A stretch of 64,000 nucleotides of DNA from Toxorhynchites rutilus septentrionalis. Its lineage: Eukaryota > Arthropoda > Insecta > Diptera > Culicidae. This document shows positions 1 to 11,935 of this stretch, piece after piece. The DNA is taken from assembly GCF_029784135.1 (NCBI RefSeq), contig NC_073744.1, positions 83,702,035-83,766,034 on the forward strand. Direction: 5' to 3'. Position 1 is the first letter of the stretch, and the number at the start of each line of letters is the position of its first letter. Under the pieces are notes generated by a model. The model saw nothing but the letters and a program-made list of their open reading frames with translations. It did no database searches and had not been told where the DNA came from. Both the position numbers and the translations under genes were made by a program.

Positions 1-779
1 TAAATGTTTCTATGGTAGTTAGACTCTCCACCTCCTTTTCTAAGAGGGGCTGCCATACAAATGAAACACAAATTTCTGAATTACTCGAGAATTAGTCAAG
101 CAAACGAAACCAAATTTGGCGTGTGGAGGTTTTAGGATGTTATAAGTATTCCTATGGTGGTTAGACACTTCTTCCGCTCTCTAAGGGTGGGCTGTCAAAC
201 AAATGAAACACAAATTTCTGCATAACTCAAAAACTAATCAAGCAAATGAAACCAAATATGGCATGTTGAGGTTTTAGGGTGCAATAAATGTTTCTATGGT
301 AGTTAGACTCTCCACCTCCCTCTCTAAGGGGGGCTGCCATACAAATGAAACTCGAGAACTATTCAAGCAAATGAAACCAAATTGGGCATATTGAGGTTTT
401 AGGGTGCAATAAATGTTTCTATGGTGGTTAAACTCTTCACCTTCCTCTCTAAGGGCGGGCTGCCATACAAATGAAACACAAATTTCTGAATTACTCGAGA
501 ATTAGTCAAGCAAACGAAACCAAATTTGGCGTGTGGAGGTTTTAGGATGTAATAAGTATTTCTATGGTGGTTAGACACTTCTTCCGCTCTCTAAGGGTGG
601 GCTGTCATACAAATGAAACACAAATTTCTGCATAACTCAAAAACTAATCAAACAAATGGAGCCAAATTTGGCATGTGAAGGTTTGACGGGGCACGAAACG
701 TTTCTCTGGTGAATACACTTCTCCTCCCTTCTCTAAAGGGGGTTGCCAGACAAACGAAACACTAACTTCTTCATAACTC
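1..779 (+). repeat. Minisatellite array with 410-bp higher-order period
   Basis: About 5.5 copies of a roughly 141-bp unit carry the recurring phrases AATTTCTG(A/C)AT, CCAAATTTGGC and GGTTTTAGG. Unit variants recur in order. The AATTTCTGAATT variant is at 71 and 481, and the AATTTCTGCATA variant at 212 and 622. Both spacings are 410 bp, so three-unit blocks were duplicated. The array runs off the left window edge and passes into the 3' unique part of a Helitron-like element. Related units occur at 12.3, 34.4, 37.9, 51.2 and 54.5 kb. Confidence 0.85.
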
Positions 780-1194
780 GTGGTTTTGGGTATGAGAAAT
801 GTTTCTATAATGGTATGACACCCCTCCCTCGTCTGGAATGAAGAGGAGGTCCCATAAAAATATTACACATATTTCAACCAAAAATATTCCAACCAAACAT
901 GCCAATTGAAAATTTTCGGAAAACTTTGAAGGAAAAAGGGAAAATTCGAAAATTAAGGAAAGAATTATGTCTGAAAATAATTTGATATTATAATGATGAG
1001 TTTTGTTAGAAACTAGGAATACTAGGAATTTTATAGTAAAAGGTAAATTCAACGGGGTCGAATAGAAGATCGATCAATGAACAGTTCTGCGATTGCACCC
1101 ATGAACTTGCTCTTAGTAAGAAAACGTGAATGTTTGAAGGTATTGATAACAAAAAACAAATTTTGGGCGGGACGAAGTTTGCCGGGTCAGCTAG
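1..1194 (+). mobile_element. Helitron-like element, 3' part (copy 1)
   Basis: A repeat array is followed by about 400 bp of unique sequence ending in GACGAAGTTTGCCGGGTCAG and CTAG, with T as the next base. Copies ending at 33672 (minus), 38568 (plus) and 49976 (minus) share this 3' end, and every one has CTAG followed by T. A CTRR end next to a T is the hallmark of Helitron insertion between A and T. No Rep/helicase gene is present, so it would be non-autonomous. The class is inferred from the terminus only; an RTE-like or other origin is not excluded. The 5' end lies outside the window. Confidence 0.55.
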
Positions 1195-1346
1195 TTATAT
1201 GTAATAATGGCCAACTTCATCCTTTTTTAAAATTTATTTTCAATAAAGGAAAATGAAACCCGATTACTCTATTTCACTTTCATTAGAAAGTTGTGATATC
1301 TGCCTAGTGAATTGAATTCTCAGAAGAAATACATGTTTTGTATTAA

Positions 1347-2075
1347 GGGGGGACCCCTGTCTGGAAGTTTGGAAAATAAAAAAAATTTGTGGATTTTTTT
1401 CGGATGCTACGAATAAAGTGAAGTATTCGTGTGTTTTGGTTATTGTTTAATGTATATTTGAAGATGTATTGTCCATTTTTCAATTGCACTAATAAAGATT
1501 ATGCCGCTGTTGACAGCTGGATGCGTAGATGCTGTCTGAAAATCGGTACCTTGCTGGTGGTATCGGTTCTGAAGCAACGGGGTGTCGTAGAACAAATGCC
1601 AATGAATATTTTGAAACTTTAGGACAATACCTAAAGCGTTATATGAGGGTTTTTGAAAATTCGAAAAATTGCCAAAATGGCGGTCATTTTTGTTAAAAAT
1701 GAGATATTTTTCATGAAAAATCTCTAAATAGAGATTTTTAAAAAACCGAAAAAATTAGACACCAAAAAACGGCTTTGTAACGCCATACATAATTTATTTT
1801 CACATGCTGAAAAAAAATTTCTGCCGAATAGATCGAGTAGATCCTGCGATATCGATATCACCAACTGAAAAAAATGGTATCGAGAAAAACGCGTTTTAAA
1901 ATTCTTACAGCAATACTATATGCCTTGAGGCGACTTCATACTTTCGGCTGTAACTTTCCAACGAAATCAATTATCGAAAAATCCTTTTAGGATAACATTT
2001 CTGAGGGCATAAGCTTCTCAAAAATGCGAAAAACAAATATTAATTTTTTTCGATTTTCCAGACCGGGGTCCCTCC
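1347..2075. mobile_element. MITE with TTAA target sites and 20-bp inverted ends
   Basis: TTAA at 1343-1346 and 2076-2079 flank a 729-bp segment. Its left end reads GGGGGGACCCCTGTCTGGAA, and the reverse complement of its right end reads GGAGGGACCCCGGTCTGGAA. TTAA duplication and G/C-rich inverted ends fit a piggyBac-type non-autonomous element. Inside is a self-complementary stretch near 1720-1745. No transposase is encoded; the 63-codon frame at 1431-1622 resembles nothing recognised. Confidence 0.75.
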
Positions 2076-2079
2076 TTAA

Positions 2080-3477
2080 AGTTGTTTGCACATTATAAGA
2101 ATTCCAACATTGCACAAAATATATAATAGAACCCTCTTTGCTGAATGCAACTAATTCACTCAACTGGACAAATAAAATCGCGTTAGCATTTACTGTTTCG
2201 TTTTGATTGGATATTTGAATGCCATATACGAAAAGCGAAACATATTTTCACTCACTATTACACTCTATTCATTTAATAAAAACTACATTCCGAGGGAAAC
2301 GTCTATCCTAATCGGGACTCGCGGGGCCATTCCATTTGTATTGCATTAGTGATAGGGATGCAATGTACAGGAGGGGGAAACAGATATATTCAGGTAGATG
2401 ATTGGATGGAAAGTGCTAATGAAGAGAAAAGCTATCTATATTCGTTGCGTCATTGCTGCAATTCGTGGTATTCAGTGTCGCTAACTGGAATTCTACGAAC
2501 TAAATGCATAAAATATAAATTTTCAGCATTATTTCTGGTATAGATTAGTTGGGATCTATTGCTTATGTTGCAATGTACGGGAGCACGGGAGCATCATATT
2601 CTTACTAATTTTTAACAAGGAGTGTGCTGTCTTTGAACCAAAATTATAGGCGCTAGAGATTTTGCTCTGTTCTCCAAACAACGACACCCTGTTTCATGAA
2701 GCAATGTTTGCTCCATTAATCAGGGAGGAAAGCAGACTTTATTTTCAAAGCTTCTAGAAGACGGGCATCTCTGTTTACTATTCCTCAGCGTCCAGCATTT
2801 GTGTTGTCTTTTCACAAAAGACGGTTCCGTCCACACAGAGCGCCTTACGAAACTCAAAGTACAAAATATAATACAATAAGCAAGACTATAAAGAGTAAAT
2901 ATCCTCAACCGTATCATAAACGGAAGGATGCTGGCAGCCAAATAGAGGCTGCGGAAATCTAACCAACGTTATGTTCGGGTCCGGAAGTGTTCATTTGTTA
3001 GCGAGGTTATATTTTCCGCTTAGAGTTGGGTTGTTTTTTCAAACATCGCTCCTCTTACCATTTATAATGAAAAGTGTTGGTAAAATGAATGTGTTCGTTT
3101 ACTTTTTGAAAATAGATATATGGATCGCTAAATTCTCAATTTTGTCATAATTTCACTGTCTGTCTGAATATCAGAACAGATTAAAAATAACCGTTGATAT
3201 CCTCAATGACAGATATATTATTCTTATCCATTAATCTCCATGAATTAGGGATCAACACTTAAATCAGAAATTATTCATGTTTAGTGAAAACATGATGACT
3301 AATCAAAGTGTTATTCCATAGCAGAGATTATGCTAGAGATTTTTTTTTTCTATTTTAGGTTCTGTTAATTGAACTGGTCTTAATTGAATTTAAGCTGTCA
3401 TCTGCCACGTTAACGAAGATGATTCCAGTTTCTAACTAGATGTGTTTCACGACATAATGTATACTTCCAATATGTAT
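2080..3477. other. Unassigned AT-rich DNA
   Basis: No frame longer than about 75 codons, no RNA gene and no repeat recognised. It probably consists of decayed repeats. Confidence 0.5.
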
Positions 3478-4095
3478 GTGCGTTAGGGTGCCTATGAATA
3501 TGGTCATCTCGAATTTCAAAAAGATACTTCATAAAAAAATTTCATCACCTCGAAAAAACACCCTATGCAAAATATCAACTCAATCGGACCTAAGGGAGAG
3601 TGGCGCAAAGCGGTCAAAGTTTGAGTTTTTTGAAAATCGAAAAATCACCCAAGGGCGATTCAAGAAAATCGGGGTTTTCAAAAAACAAATTTGATGACAA
3701 ATGTCTTAAAATAAAACGTAGTTTAATAAAACGTCGAGATCCACTATCATCTCGAAAAAAAATGTTTGTCAAAAATCGACACTTTGGGACTTTGTCTTTT
3801 TTCGAAACACGATGCAAAACGCATGGTTTAGGGTACCAATGAAAATGATAATCTCGATTTTTCATATGGAACTTCGTGCAAAATGTTGATTTACACAATA
3901 AAATACCCAAAGCAAAATATCAGCTCAATCGTATTTCATTTTGTAGTGTCGCAGACGTTAAAATTTTAGTTTTTTCAAAAACCGAAAAATCACCGGAAAT
4001 TAGGGTTTTCAAAAATGTATGCCAAATGTCTTATAATTGCACAAAACGCCGAGATTTAGAGAGATTTTTTTGCACTCGGTCTTGCATTTTTTAGA
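3478..4095 (+). repeat. Dispersed dimeric repeat (copy 1)
   Basis: Two homologous halves begin near 3483 (TTAGGGTGCC) and 3826 (TTTAGGGTACC), about 343 bp apart. Both carry CAAAATATCA(A/G)CTCAATCG and a run close to GAAAATCGAAAAATCACC. A reverse-complement relative lies at 8040-8530. Overlapping short frames on both strands are artefacts of this repeat. Its right end abuts the truncated non-LTR element. Confidence 0.65.
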
Positions 4096-4099
4096 TAAT

Positions 4100-6239
4100 T
4101 GTAAATCTCGACTTGTCATGCAGTGAAGACATTTGGCATTCGAAAAAATTATAAGAGGTTGTATCTAGGACATATATATGCTATAGACCAATTTGTTCCG
4201 AAGAAACGAAAGAAAGTTCCTGTCCACCCACCATGGTCCAATTCCAGCCTACGACGCCTGAAGACTATTAAAAAAGCTGTATCAAGAAGATTCTCGAGAT
4301 ACCGCAATGATTTTGGAAATCTCGCTATGTTACCGCAAGTAAAAACTATAGAATCTTGAATAAGAGGCTCTTCGGCGAACACCAAAGTCGAGTACAACGT
4401 AAACTGAAGCTTAATCCAAAATGCTTCTGGAAACACATAAATCTACAGAGAAACGAGCCAGGGTTGCCATCTGTTATGACTTATGAACAGGAAGAAGCCT
4501 CTACGATTCCTAGCATTAGTGATTTATTCCGTCGGCAATTTAGCGGTGTTTTTGTTAATAATTCAATCAGCGACATTCTCATCCAAAGGGCAGTTGAAAA
4601 CACGCCAGTTTTACCTGAAATTGGTCCTCATCCAATCATTGATGCAATGACTGTTCTCAACGTTTGCTCAAAACTGAAAGCATCATCAAACTGTGGGCCT
4701 GATGGAATTCCATCCATAATCTTGAAACGCTGCTCTGCTAGTCTTTCTCTGCCATTATCAACTTTATTCAACACCTCTATTCAATCCGGAATTTTTCCCA
4801 AAGCATGGAAACAATCATTTGTATTCCCTGTATATAGAAAAGGCTGCAAGAGGAATGTGAAAAATTATCGTGGAATTGCTTGCTTATGTGCTATGTCCAA
4901 GCTATTTGAGGCAATTTCACTCGATTTCATGCACCATGCATGTAAAAATTACATAGCAGAGGAGCAACATGGATTCGTACCTAAACGTTCCACGTCCACG
5001 AATTTGTTGCTTTATACATCATTTATTTCAAAAACGCTAGAATCCAGATCCCAAGTCGACGCTATATACACCGACTTCTCAGCTGCTTTTGACAAGATCA
5101 ATCACCAAATTACAATTGCTAAGCTGCATCGCATCGTGTTCAATGGACCACTACTGCATTGGTTGGAATCATATTTGACTGGTCGAACAATGAGCGTCAA
5201 AATAGGTGACTTCATATCCTCCCCTTTCGACGTAACATCAGGCGTTCCACAAGGAAGTCATCTAGGACCATTGATTTTCGTACTATATTTGAACGATGTC
5301 AATTCTGTTCTCAAATGTATGAAGCTTTCATATGCTGATGACTTCAAACTCTTCGTGCGTGTAAATAACCGTGATGATGCGACTTTTCTACAGCGACAGT
5401 TAGAAATCTTTGCCAGCTGGTGTGAAGCAAATTGTATGTCGCTGAACTCATCAAAATGCTCTGTCATCTCTTTTTCTCACAAACACACAACGATACAGTA
5501 CGATTATGAGCTTTTCGGATCGATACTCAACAGAGTCACATGTATAAAAGACCTGGGAATTATTTTAGATTCGAAGATCACGTTCAGCGAACATATCGCA
5601 TACGCAGTCTCATCCAAGGCTCTTGGATTCATTTTCCGGACTACTAAACACTTTACGGACATACAATGCCTTAAGGTTTTATACTGCTCTCTGGTTCGCT
5701 CGATTTTGGAGTACGCTTCGGTCGTCTGGGCTCCATATTACCAACATACAAAGAGTGGAGTCTGTGCAGCGTAAATTTGCCCGTTATGCACTGCGTTGCA
5801 CTCCATTGGAATGACCCTCAAAACCTTCCAAGATATGAAGATCGTTGTAAGCTCCTGGGTTTGGATCAGTTATGCGTACGACGTAACACAGCTAGAGTTG
5901 TTTTCGTTTACGATCTCATCCAAGCCAACATCGACTGTTCTGGATTGTTATGTTGCATTAATTTCAACGTCAGAAGGAGAAATCTGCGTAACCACGAATT
6001 TCCCTGCCTTCCAACTGCACGAACTAATTACTCTCACCATGAGCCTGTTGCTAGCATGGCTCGAACATTCAATCGCCATTTTGAAAACATCGATTTTCAT
6101 ATATCAAAGAACAGAATAAAAAATCGTCTTAGACAAGCTCAAACGTTATTAGGTTAAGACAATTAGCTAAGTAGTTAGTATCATTAAGGTTCAATGTCAA
6201 CCTGTTGATAAATAGTTAAATAAATAAATAAATAAACAA
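4100..6239 (+). mobile_element. 5'-truncated non-LTR retrotransposon (CR1/Jockey-like)
   Basis: The element holds the C-terminal half of an ORF2: a connector, reverse transcriptase and the region beyond it. It ends in a short 3' UTR and a TAAA-repeat tail at about 6219-6239. The apurinic endonuclease and ORF1 are missing, the usual sign of aborted target-primed reverse transcription. A tetranucleotide tail rather than poly(A) favours the CR1/L2-like part of the Jockey superfamily. A fragment of a relative's 3' coding end lies at 57.5 kb. Confidence 0.8.
4123..6157 (+). pseudogene. Reverse transcriptase of non-LTR element (broken)
   Basis: Three open segments make up one gene: 4123-4359, 4356-5774 (472 codons) and the tail to 6157. 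The first carries the basic WSN...LRRLK connector typical of these elements. The second has FPKAWKQSFVFPV, the palm motif DFSAAFDKINH, GVPQGSHLGPLIF and the catalytic SYADDFKLF box, followed by a thumb ending in LGIILDSKITF. Frame shifts near 4350 and 5750-5790 separate the pieces. The enzyme would make cDNA from its own RNA at a nicked chromosomal target. With no endonuclease domain and two shifts it cannot be functional. Confidence 0.8.
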
Positions 6240-6999
6240 GGACACGACCGCATTTTCCACGTAGAAATACGGAACTATGTTATTCATTCCGCTTGTGTAT
6301 CACTTTGGATATTATTTTAGAATGCATCGAAATATTTGAAATAACTTTTTTATTTATAAAATTCGTTTTACTACTTCAGCATTTGATTAGTGTATCACGT
6401 ATATATCAGCATCTTTGGGTTCTTCTACAACAAATTATTGATGAAGAGAATCGTCGAAAGCTATCAGCGCCTCCCGTTTATTTGTTTCCCTCCTCACTTT
6501 ACGATGGAACTGATTGAACTTTCTCATTCCCACTCAGATATCGATCACAAACTATAAACACTTTTAATCCTATATTTCGCTTGAGGTGTGATCGAACCCA
6601 AGAACATGCTACAGTAAGATTTTCATACATTTCCATGTATCTAAATACGTTGTATTCAAATAAATGCAGTGTATGTCCATATTCCAAAATTTTGGATACT
6701 CTTCCGTATCCGCGCTAGAACAAAAATTTCCCGCATGCTACCGGCACCTTCTTTGTCGTAACACACTTTGATACAGAGGGCTTCTTTTTCTTCAAGAGTA
6801 TGTAGTAAATGTGTTTCGAGCGTCATTTGGGTTTTGGGTTCCGTATACCCGTTGTTTTGTCGAATAAATGAGAAGAAATGGAGCTGTATGTATGTGTGTG
6901 AAATCAACATTAGGCATGAATGCCTTGTGTTATGCTTGCTAGCTCGCTCGCAATTGTGGATTTATTTCATTCCATTTTTGTTTTGATGTGTGACTACAT
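6240..6999. other. No gene seen
   Basis: Only short frames of 62-84 codons with no recognisable motif. No repeat shared with the rest of the window was found. Confidence 0.5.
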
Positions 7000-7260
7000 T
7001 TAACCGGATTATTTGGGGGTAAAATGAAAACTTAAACACAAAACATGCAGGAAAAAATTAAAGATTTCGATTGCTTATAACTCGAACATTTCTTAACAGA
7101 TCGGAGAGAAGCTTGCACCAATTGATAGGAAACATTTCTACACATCTATCACAGATAATAAAATGTTATTTTTCCTGAGATAAGCAATTGAATAACTGTA
7201 AAATATCAAGCACTATCTAAACGCCCTGACTACTCCGTTTTGATTGGCCCGATTTACGGT
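7000..7260 (+). repeat. Dispersed repeat, relative of 8565-8870 and 37510-37815
   Basis: This shares the series ATAACTCGA, AGATCG, ATTGATAGGAAA, CACATCTAT and TATCAAGCACTATC with the copy at 8.6-8.8 kb and, in reverse complement, with 37.5-37.8 kb. It lacks the complete GACGTAG palindrome of those copies. No coding capacity. Confidence 0.6.
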
Positions 7261-7642
7261 TTCCTCAACACAGCCTTCAAAACCAAGATGCCTTACATTC
7301 CATCGCATGTTCAAATTCTTTACCTACGCAGCGAATATGCTGAATTCAATTGAATTCTAAAATTGTTTCATTCAATCAATAATTTAATCCGTTGTGGTCA
7401 TTTGTAATTATACTGAATACTTTATTCAACCATGTAACAGTTTACACTTTTCATAAACGAATTTTAACGTCTAGTGATCCTGATCACGGACTAATACGTC
7501 GATTCTATGAATAATAGATAACGATACTAGGTATAAACAAAAAAATATTAGCGTTGAAAGATAAGACGATCTCTTTCAAGAGAAACTGATTCCGACCGCA
7601 AAGAGTTAATCAATACAAACAAATTATTACTAAGCCAACGGT

Positions 7643-7690
7643 AGCCCTACGTTAACCTTGCGGTTATATCATAGATATAACCCTTCAATT
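7643..7690 (+). repeat. Repeat terminus with hairpin (copy 1)
   Basis: AGCCCTACGTTAACC is followed by TTGC and a perfect hairpin. Arm GGTTATATC is at 7662-7670, the loop is ATA, and arm GATATAACC is at 7674-7682. The same layout occurs at 49180-49218 and 63876-63915. Confidence 0.6.
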
Positions 7691-8039
7691 TTTTAAAGCG
7701 GGTTTTAACTTCTTCAGTTCATTCGCCTTTAGCACTGGAAGGGGCCCTTGTGGAAAGAAACTATACCCCGTCCTCCCCCTTTAACTGTTTGAGAAAGACA
7801 ATCCACTCCTGCTGGACGCTCGCCGGCAACAATTTTTCATCGATGACCACCAAACGAGAAGTAGTGTGGTTTCAGGAGGAGGAGGAGTGTTAAATTATCA
7901 TCATTATCATCATCAGAATTCGCTCACTGTGAAAATAGTTATTAACGGTAACTTTATTTCATGAAAACGTGACCTGTATTCGGATTTGACACCTTTCCTG
8001 AAAGACGCACTTCTACGTCAAAAAATTTGAAATCCCCAA
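7691..8039. other. No gene seen
   Basis: Contains a short ATC/ATCATT-rich run near 7895-7920. Nothing else recognised. Confidence 0.45.
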
Positions 8040-8530
8040 ATTCTGGTTAGTTTTCGGTTTTATAAAAAACTCAAATTTTAATGTCTGCGACACTAGAAAT
8101 AGAAGTATGATTGAGCTAATATTTTGTCGAGTAAATCAATATCTCGCACGAAGTTCCATATGAAAAACGAGATGATCATTTTCATCATTGGCACCCTAAA
8201 CCATACATTTTGCTTCGTATTCCGGAAAAAAAGATTAGGTGCCAGAATGTTTTTTTTCAATTTCAAAAATTTCGAGATGATAGTAGATCTCAACGTTTTA
8301 TGTAATTTTAAGACATTTGACATCAAACATTTTTTTGAAAACTGATTTTCTCCCTTGGCTTCCGATTTTCGAAAAACTTAAACTTTGACCGCTTTGCTTT
8401 CTCTTCTTTAAGTCCGATTAAGCTGATATTTTGCATAGGGTGTTTTTTCGGTGTGGTAAAAATTTTGTATGGGGTAACTTTTTGATATTTGAGGGTCCAT
8501 TTTTCCCATACATTAATTGGCGCCCTAATA
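8040..8530 (-). repeat. Dispersed dimeric repeat (copy 2)
   Basis: Reverse-complement relative of 3478-4095. It shares TTTTTCGAAAA...AAACTTTGACCGC, GCTGATATTTTGCATAGGG and the GGCGCCCTAA-type end. Facing short frames on both strands are artefacts of this repeat. Confidence 0.6.
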
Positions 8531-8564
8531 TGCGTGAAAGCATGCGGTGTGAACCAATGTAGTT

Positions 8565-8870
8565 ACTTTTGACGTAGGACTACGTCTAACCGGAAGATAT
8601 CCCTATAAAATAAAAATAAAATGAAAATATAGGCACAGAACAAGAAGAAAAAAGAAAGATATCAAAAGATTATACCTAGTGCATTTTCTAATAGATCGCA
8701 AAGATGTTTGTATCAATTTATAGGAAATATTTCTACGCATCTATAACAATGAATAACATTTTTTTTCTCTTGAAATAAATATTTGAATAATTATGAAACG
8801 TCAAGCATTATCCAAATGCACTATGTGCAACCTTTTGATTATTATTTAATTTGTGCTCTTCAAATGGTTC
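8565..8870 (+). repeat. Dispersed repeat beginning with GACGTAG palindrome
   Basis: Starts TTTTGACGTAGGACTACGTC, then TAACCGGAAGATAT. The body matches 37510-37815 in reverse complement, and both end near a CAAATTGTGCTC/GAGCACAAA-type segment. No coding frame. Confidence 0.65.
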
Positions 8871-9960
8871 AGTTTGTCGAGAAAAGTGTCGAGATAATTT
8901 CTGTTCTCACGAAAAATTAATCCGCTGGCGTTTTTCAGGGCCACCAAATTTCTCACAAAAGATATTAAAAGGCATTACAATACGACGCATTCTAACGTGA
9001 TATCCTGAATAATAAAATAATACTTATTTTTTTGTTTTCTCGGGGAGAGCTTGTATTGATTTAAAATTGTTCTTGAGATGTTTCTACGATAGACCATTCA
9101 GTTTTTACGAATTCGTGCATGATTTCCGAACTAAAAGTGGCTTCAAAAGGTAATGCATTGCAAGCCGAATGGAAAGAAGAAATTTTCCAAAAGCGACAGC
9201 TGTGTTCATTGTTATAGTTACCAACCTACACAATCGATTTAAGATTTTATGATGCCGTTTTGCGAAAGATGCTGAATAGTATAATTTGTGAATTATTTGT
9301 TTGGGTTCATGTTTTTGGGAGCGTTGGAGATGTAATTTTACTAATAGTTACAGAAGAACTACTCGGATATTCGATAAGTTATTTAAATTGACAGCCGTTT
9401 GTATAGTCGTCCTACAACTTCTCGGTTATGTTCCCAACATTAACCACCCGTCGTTTTGTGCGTATAAGACCACTTGTATGTGTTATTCTCAATACGGGGA
9501 GAATTCAACGGACACTGACTTGATTCACGGAATGAGGAACAATATATACTCGGAGCTTTGATGACGAATCATGAGTCGTGTTAGCAGGATTTAGAGCAGC
9601 TGAAATGTTCGAAATAGCTTCCATATATTTCGTAATGAATATCAAAGGCTTTAGCACGACATTGTCAAAAAATATTAGGTGAACATGGTACCTTGGTTCA
9701 TATTTCAGGCAATACACGAATTTCATGCTTGTAGAAGCCTGTTTGGATGGAAGCGATCCAGTTATCAAGTAATTTTTTGATTAGATTAAAACTCCACAAA
9801 ATCATGTTATATTTGTTCAAAATATTAAATTTCTTTCATCGTGTCGTGATTTTAAATCCGGATACCTTTTTAATCATACTTTGAAATCCGGACACTTGTT
9901 TTTTTGCGATTCTTTGAGAAAAATTATTGAATAATTATTGTAGAACTTTTTAACGGGTGT
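8871..9960. other. No gene seen
   Basis: The largest frame is 87 codons and has no recognisable domain. The end (9845-9900) carries TTTAAATCCGGA and AAATCCGGACACTT. That motif recurs near 11.63-11.87 kb, so these may be the two outer parts of one repeat. Confidence 0.45.
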
Positions 9961-10079
9961 GTCATAAGTAGCGGGACTAAATGGAAACGGGTTTGGTACA
10001 AAAGTTTTTTTATTAATTCAATTATTTATTGTATTTTCACAGGATGACTACCACAAGATGACGCCATTTATATATACTT

Positions 10080-10580
10080 TCAAAATCCTATCAATATGGG
10101 TATCAAATGAAAGGGGTTGATTAGTAAAATACAAAAACTTATGAAAAATGTAAATCCAAAATGGCGGATCACATATTCTCTTAGTATCAAACGAAAGGGC
10201 TTGACTACCAGAACAGAGTTATCGATGAAAAATGTAAATCCAAGATGGCGGTCGCTACAAAATGGCGGATTACATATTTTCTCTAAACCCCATCAATATG
10301 GGTATTGAATGAAAGGTATTGAATAGTAGACAGTTATTCATGAAAAATGGAAATCCAAAATGACCGCCACTACAAGATGGTTCCAAACCTCATCAATATG
10401 GGTATCCAATGAAAGAGCTTGGCTAGTAGAATACAGTTATTGATGAAAAATATAAATCCAAGATGGCGGCCACTACGAAATGGCGGATTACATATTTTCT
10501 TAAAACCCCATCAATATGGGTATCAAACGAAAGAGATTGACTAGTAGAACACGGTTATTCATGAAAAATGCAAATCCAAA
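10080..10580 (+). repeat. Minisatellite array, forward orientation
   Basis: About five units of 100-118 bp are keyed by ATCAATATGGGTATC, GAAAGG, CTAGTAGAA, ATGAAAAATG and AATCCAAAATGGCGG. The same unit appears in reverse complement at 10770-11165, making an inverted pair of arrays around a unique spacer. Confidence 0.8.
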
Positions 10581-10835
10581 ATTTTGAAGAAATTGATGAA
10601 TGGTTTTATTGTAGAGAAATATACTAATGATACAGATAATGTACTAAAAACTAAAAATTAAAATAATTAAAAGACACTTTTTAAGTTCAACGGTTTCATT
10701 TAGATTAAACATAATAACAATACAGATGATGTACTAAAAGCACATGTACACATTTAGATGAAATTTTGGAAAAAATATATGGCAACATTTTGTGGTGGCG
10801 GCTATTTTGAATTTGTATTTTTCATAAATAACTGT
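10563..10835 (+). repeat. Spacer unit, duplicated at 11936-12195
   Basis: Starting at CCAAAATTTTGAAGAAATTG, this stretch matches 11936-12195 over roughly 250 bp with scattered substitutions. It includes GATACAGATAATGTACTAAA and AACAATACAGATGATG. In the second copy the flanking minisatellites are absent. Confidence 0.75.
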
Positions 10836-11165
10836 GTTTTACTAGTCCCTTCAGTTGATACCCATATGGATGGAGTTTTAAGAAAATATGTATACCACCA
10901 TTTTATAGCGACTGCCATCTTGGATTTACCTTTTTCATCAATAATTGTATTCTACTAATCAAGCCCTTTCATTTGAAAAAAAGTATATATGGCACCATTT
11001 TTTGCTGGCGGCCATTTTGGATTTAAATTTTTCATAAATAACTGTGTTCTACTAGTCCAGCCCTTTCGTTTGATACCCATATTGATGGGGTTTAGAGAAA
11101 ATATGAAATCCGCCATTTCATAGCGGCTGCCATTTTATAGCGGCCGCCATTTTGGATTTTCAAGA
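10770..11165 (-). repeat. Minisatellite array, reverse orientation
   Basis: Three to four units are the reverse complement of the 10.1-10.6 kb array, seen as GATACCCATAT(G/T)GATGG and GGCGGCCATTTTGGATTT. With the forward array it could form a large stem-loop with an arm of about 400 bp. Confidence 0.75.
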
Positions 11166-11459
11166 TCATGAAATACGCAGTTTTATAATGACTGCAGAGA
11201 TGAAGGTGTGTCCCAAATTTCAGAACAATCGGTCAACAGGAAGGGGGTTAAATCTCTATTAATGTGGGACAGCACTACAGACAAAGTTACAAAGTTACCC
11301 ACACACATACAAACGGGTCATATAATCGACCCCGTCTTGTATACCAAAGAGTTTTGCGGTTTCCCGGATCGAAAATCTTTGCTCCACACTCCATACTCCA
11401 TACTAAGGTATCTAACATACCCTTATGCAACTCCTTCAATGAGAAATTTAATCGTCAAC

Positions 11460-11611
11460 GGAGGCGATCTGGCGTAGTGGTAACATCCATGCCTCTCACG
11501 CTGAAGGTCACGAGTTCAATTCTCACTCCCGACATTCTTCCAAAAATGGAAGTAAAAGTGACGAACCAGCCAAATGAGTTGAAAATCACTATAATACAGA
11601 TAAAAAAAAAA
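11460..11611 (+). mobile_element. tRNA-derived SINE with target site duplication
   Basis: The head contains TGGCGTAGTGG, a perfect match to the pol III A-box consensus. About 35 bp on is GAGTTCAATTC, a near match to the B box. A tRNA-unrelated body follows, then an A-rich 3' tail. AATCGTCAAC occurs directly before the head (11450-11459) and directly after the tail (11612-11621), a 10-bp duplication typical of LINE-machinery insertion. The element would be transcribed by RNA polymerase III and mobilised in trans by a non-LTR reverse transcriptase. Confidence 0.88.
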
Positions 11612-11621
11612 AATCGTCAAC

Positions 11622-11935
11622 TTTTGACCGTCCGGATTTTAAATCATGTTCTGAATGTGCTTTTTATTCCGGACATAGGTTTGTGAAATTCACATTGATT
11701 TTTGATTTTTAACATTTTTTGTTAACAGCTAGGTACCATGTTTGACACTAAACTAACTTGACACAATAGTAACTATCAGTCATATCAATTCAACATGCAA
11801 AAAATGTCATGGTTCTGGCATAATATTGAATGTAATGAAAAAGTGTCCGGATAAAAAGCGTCCGGATTCAGAAGCATCACTGTATGTAAAAATTAATTTC
11901 TGTTTGTCTGTCTGTCTGATTCTTATGGACTCGGA
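11622..11935. other. Spacer, no gene
   Basis: Carries several CCGGA/CCGGAC boxes in opposite orientations (11632, 11674, 11846, 11868). The tail at about 11889-11935 begins a TCTGTCTGTCTG run like that at 12219-12231. Confidence 0.45.

Noticed and set aside
3600..3910. Overlapping frames of 72-98 codons on both strands
   Set aside because: They lie entirely within a dispersed repeat with a reverse-orientation copy at 8.0-8.5 kb.
11461..11540. A functional tRNA gene
   Set aside because: Pol III boxes are present, but no clover-leaf with paired acceptor stem closes around them, and a body with A-tail and target duplication follows. It is a SINE.
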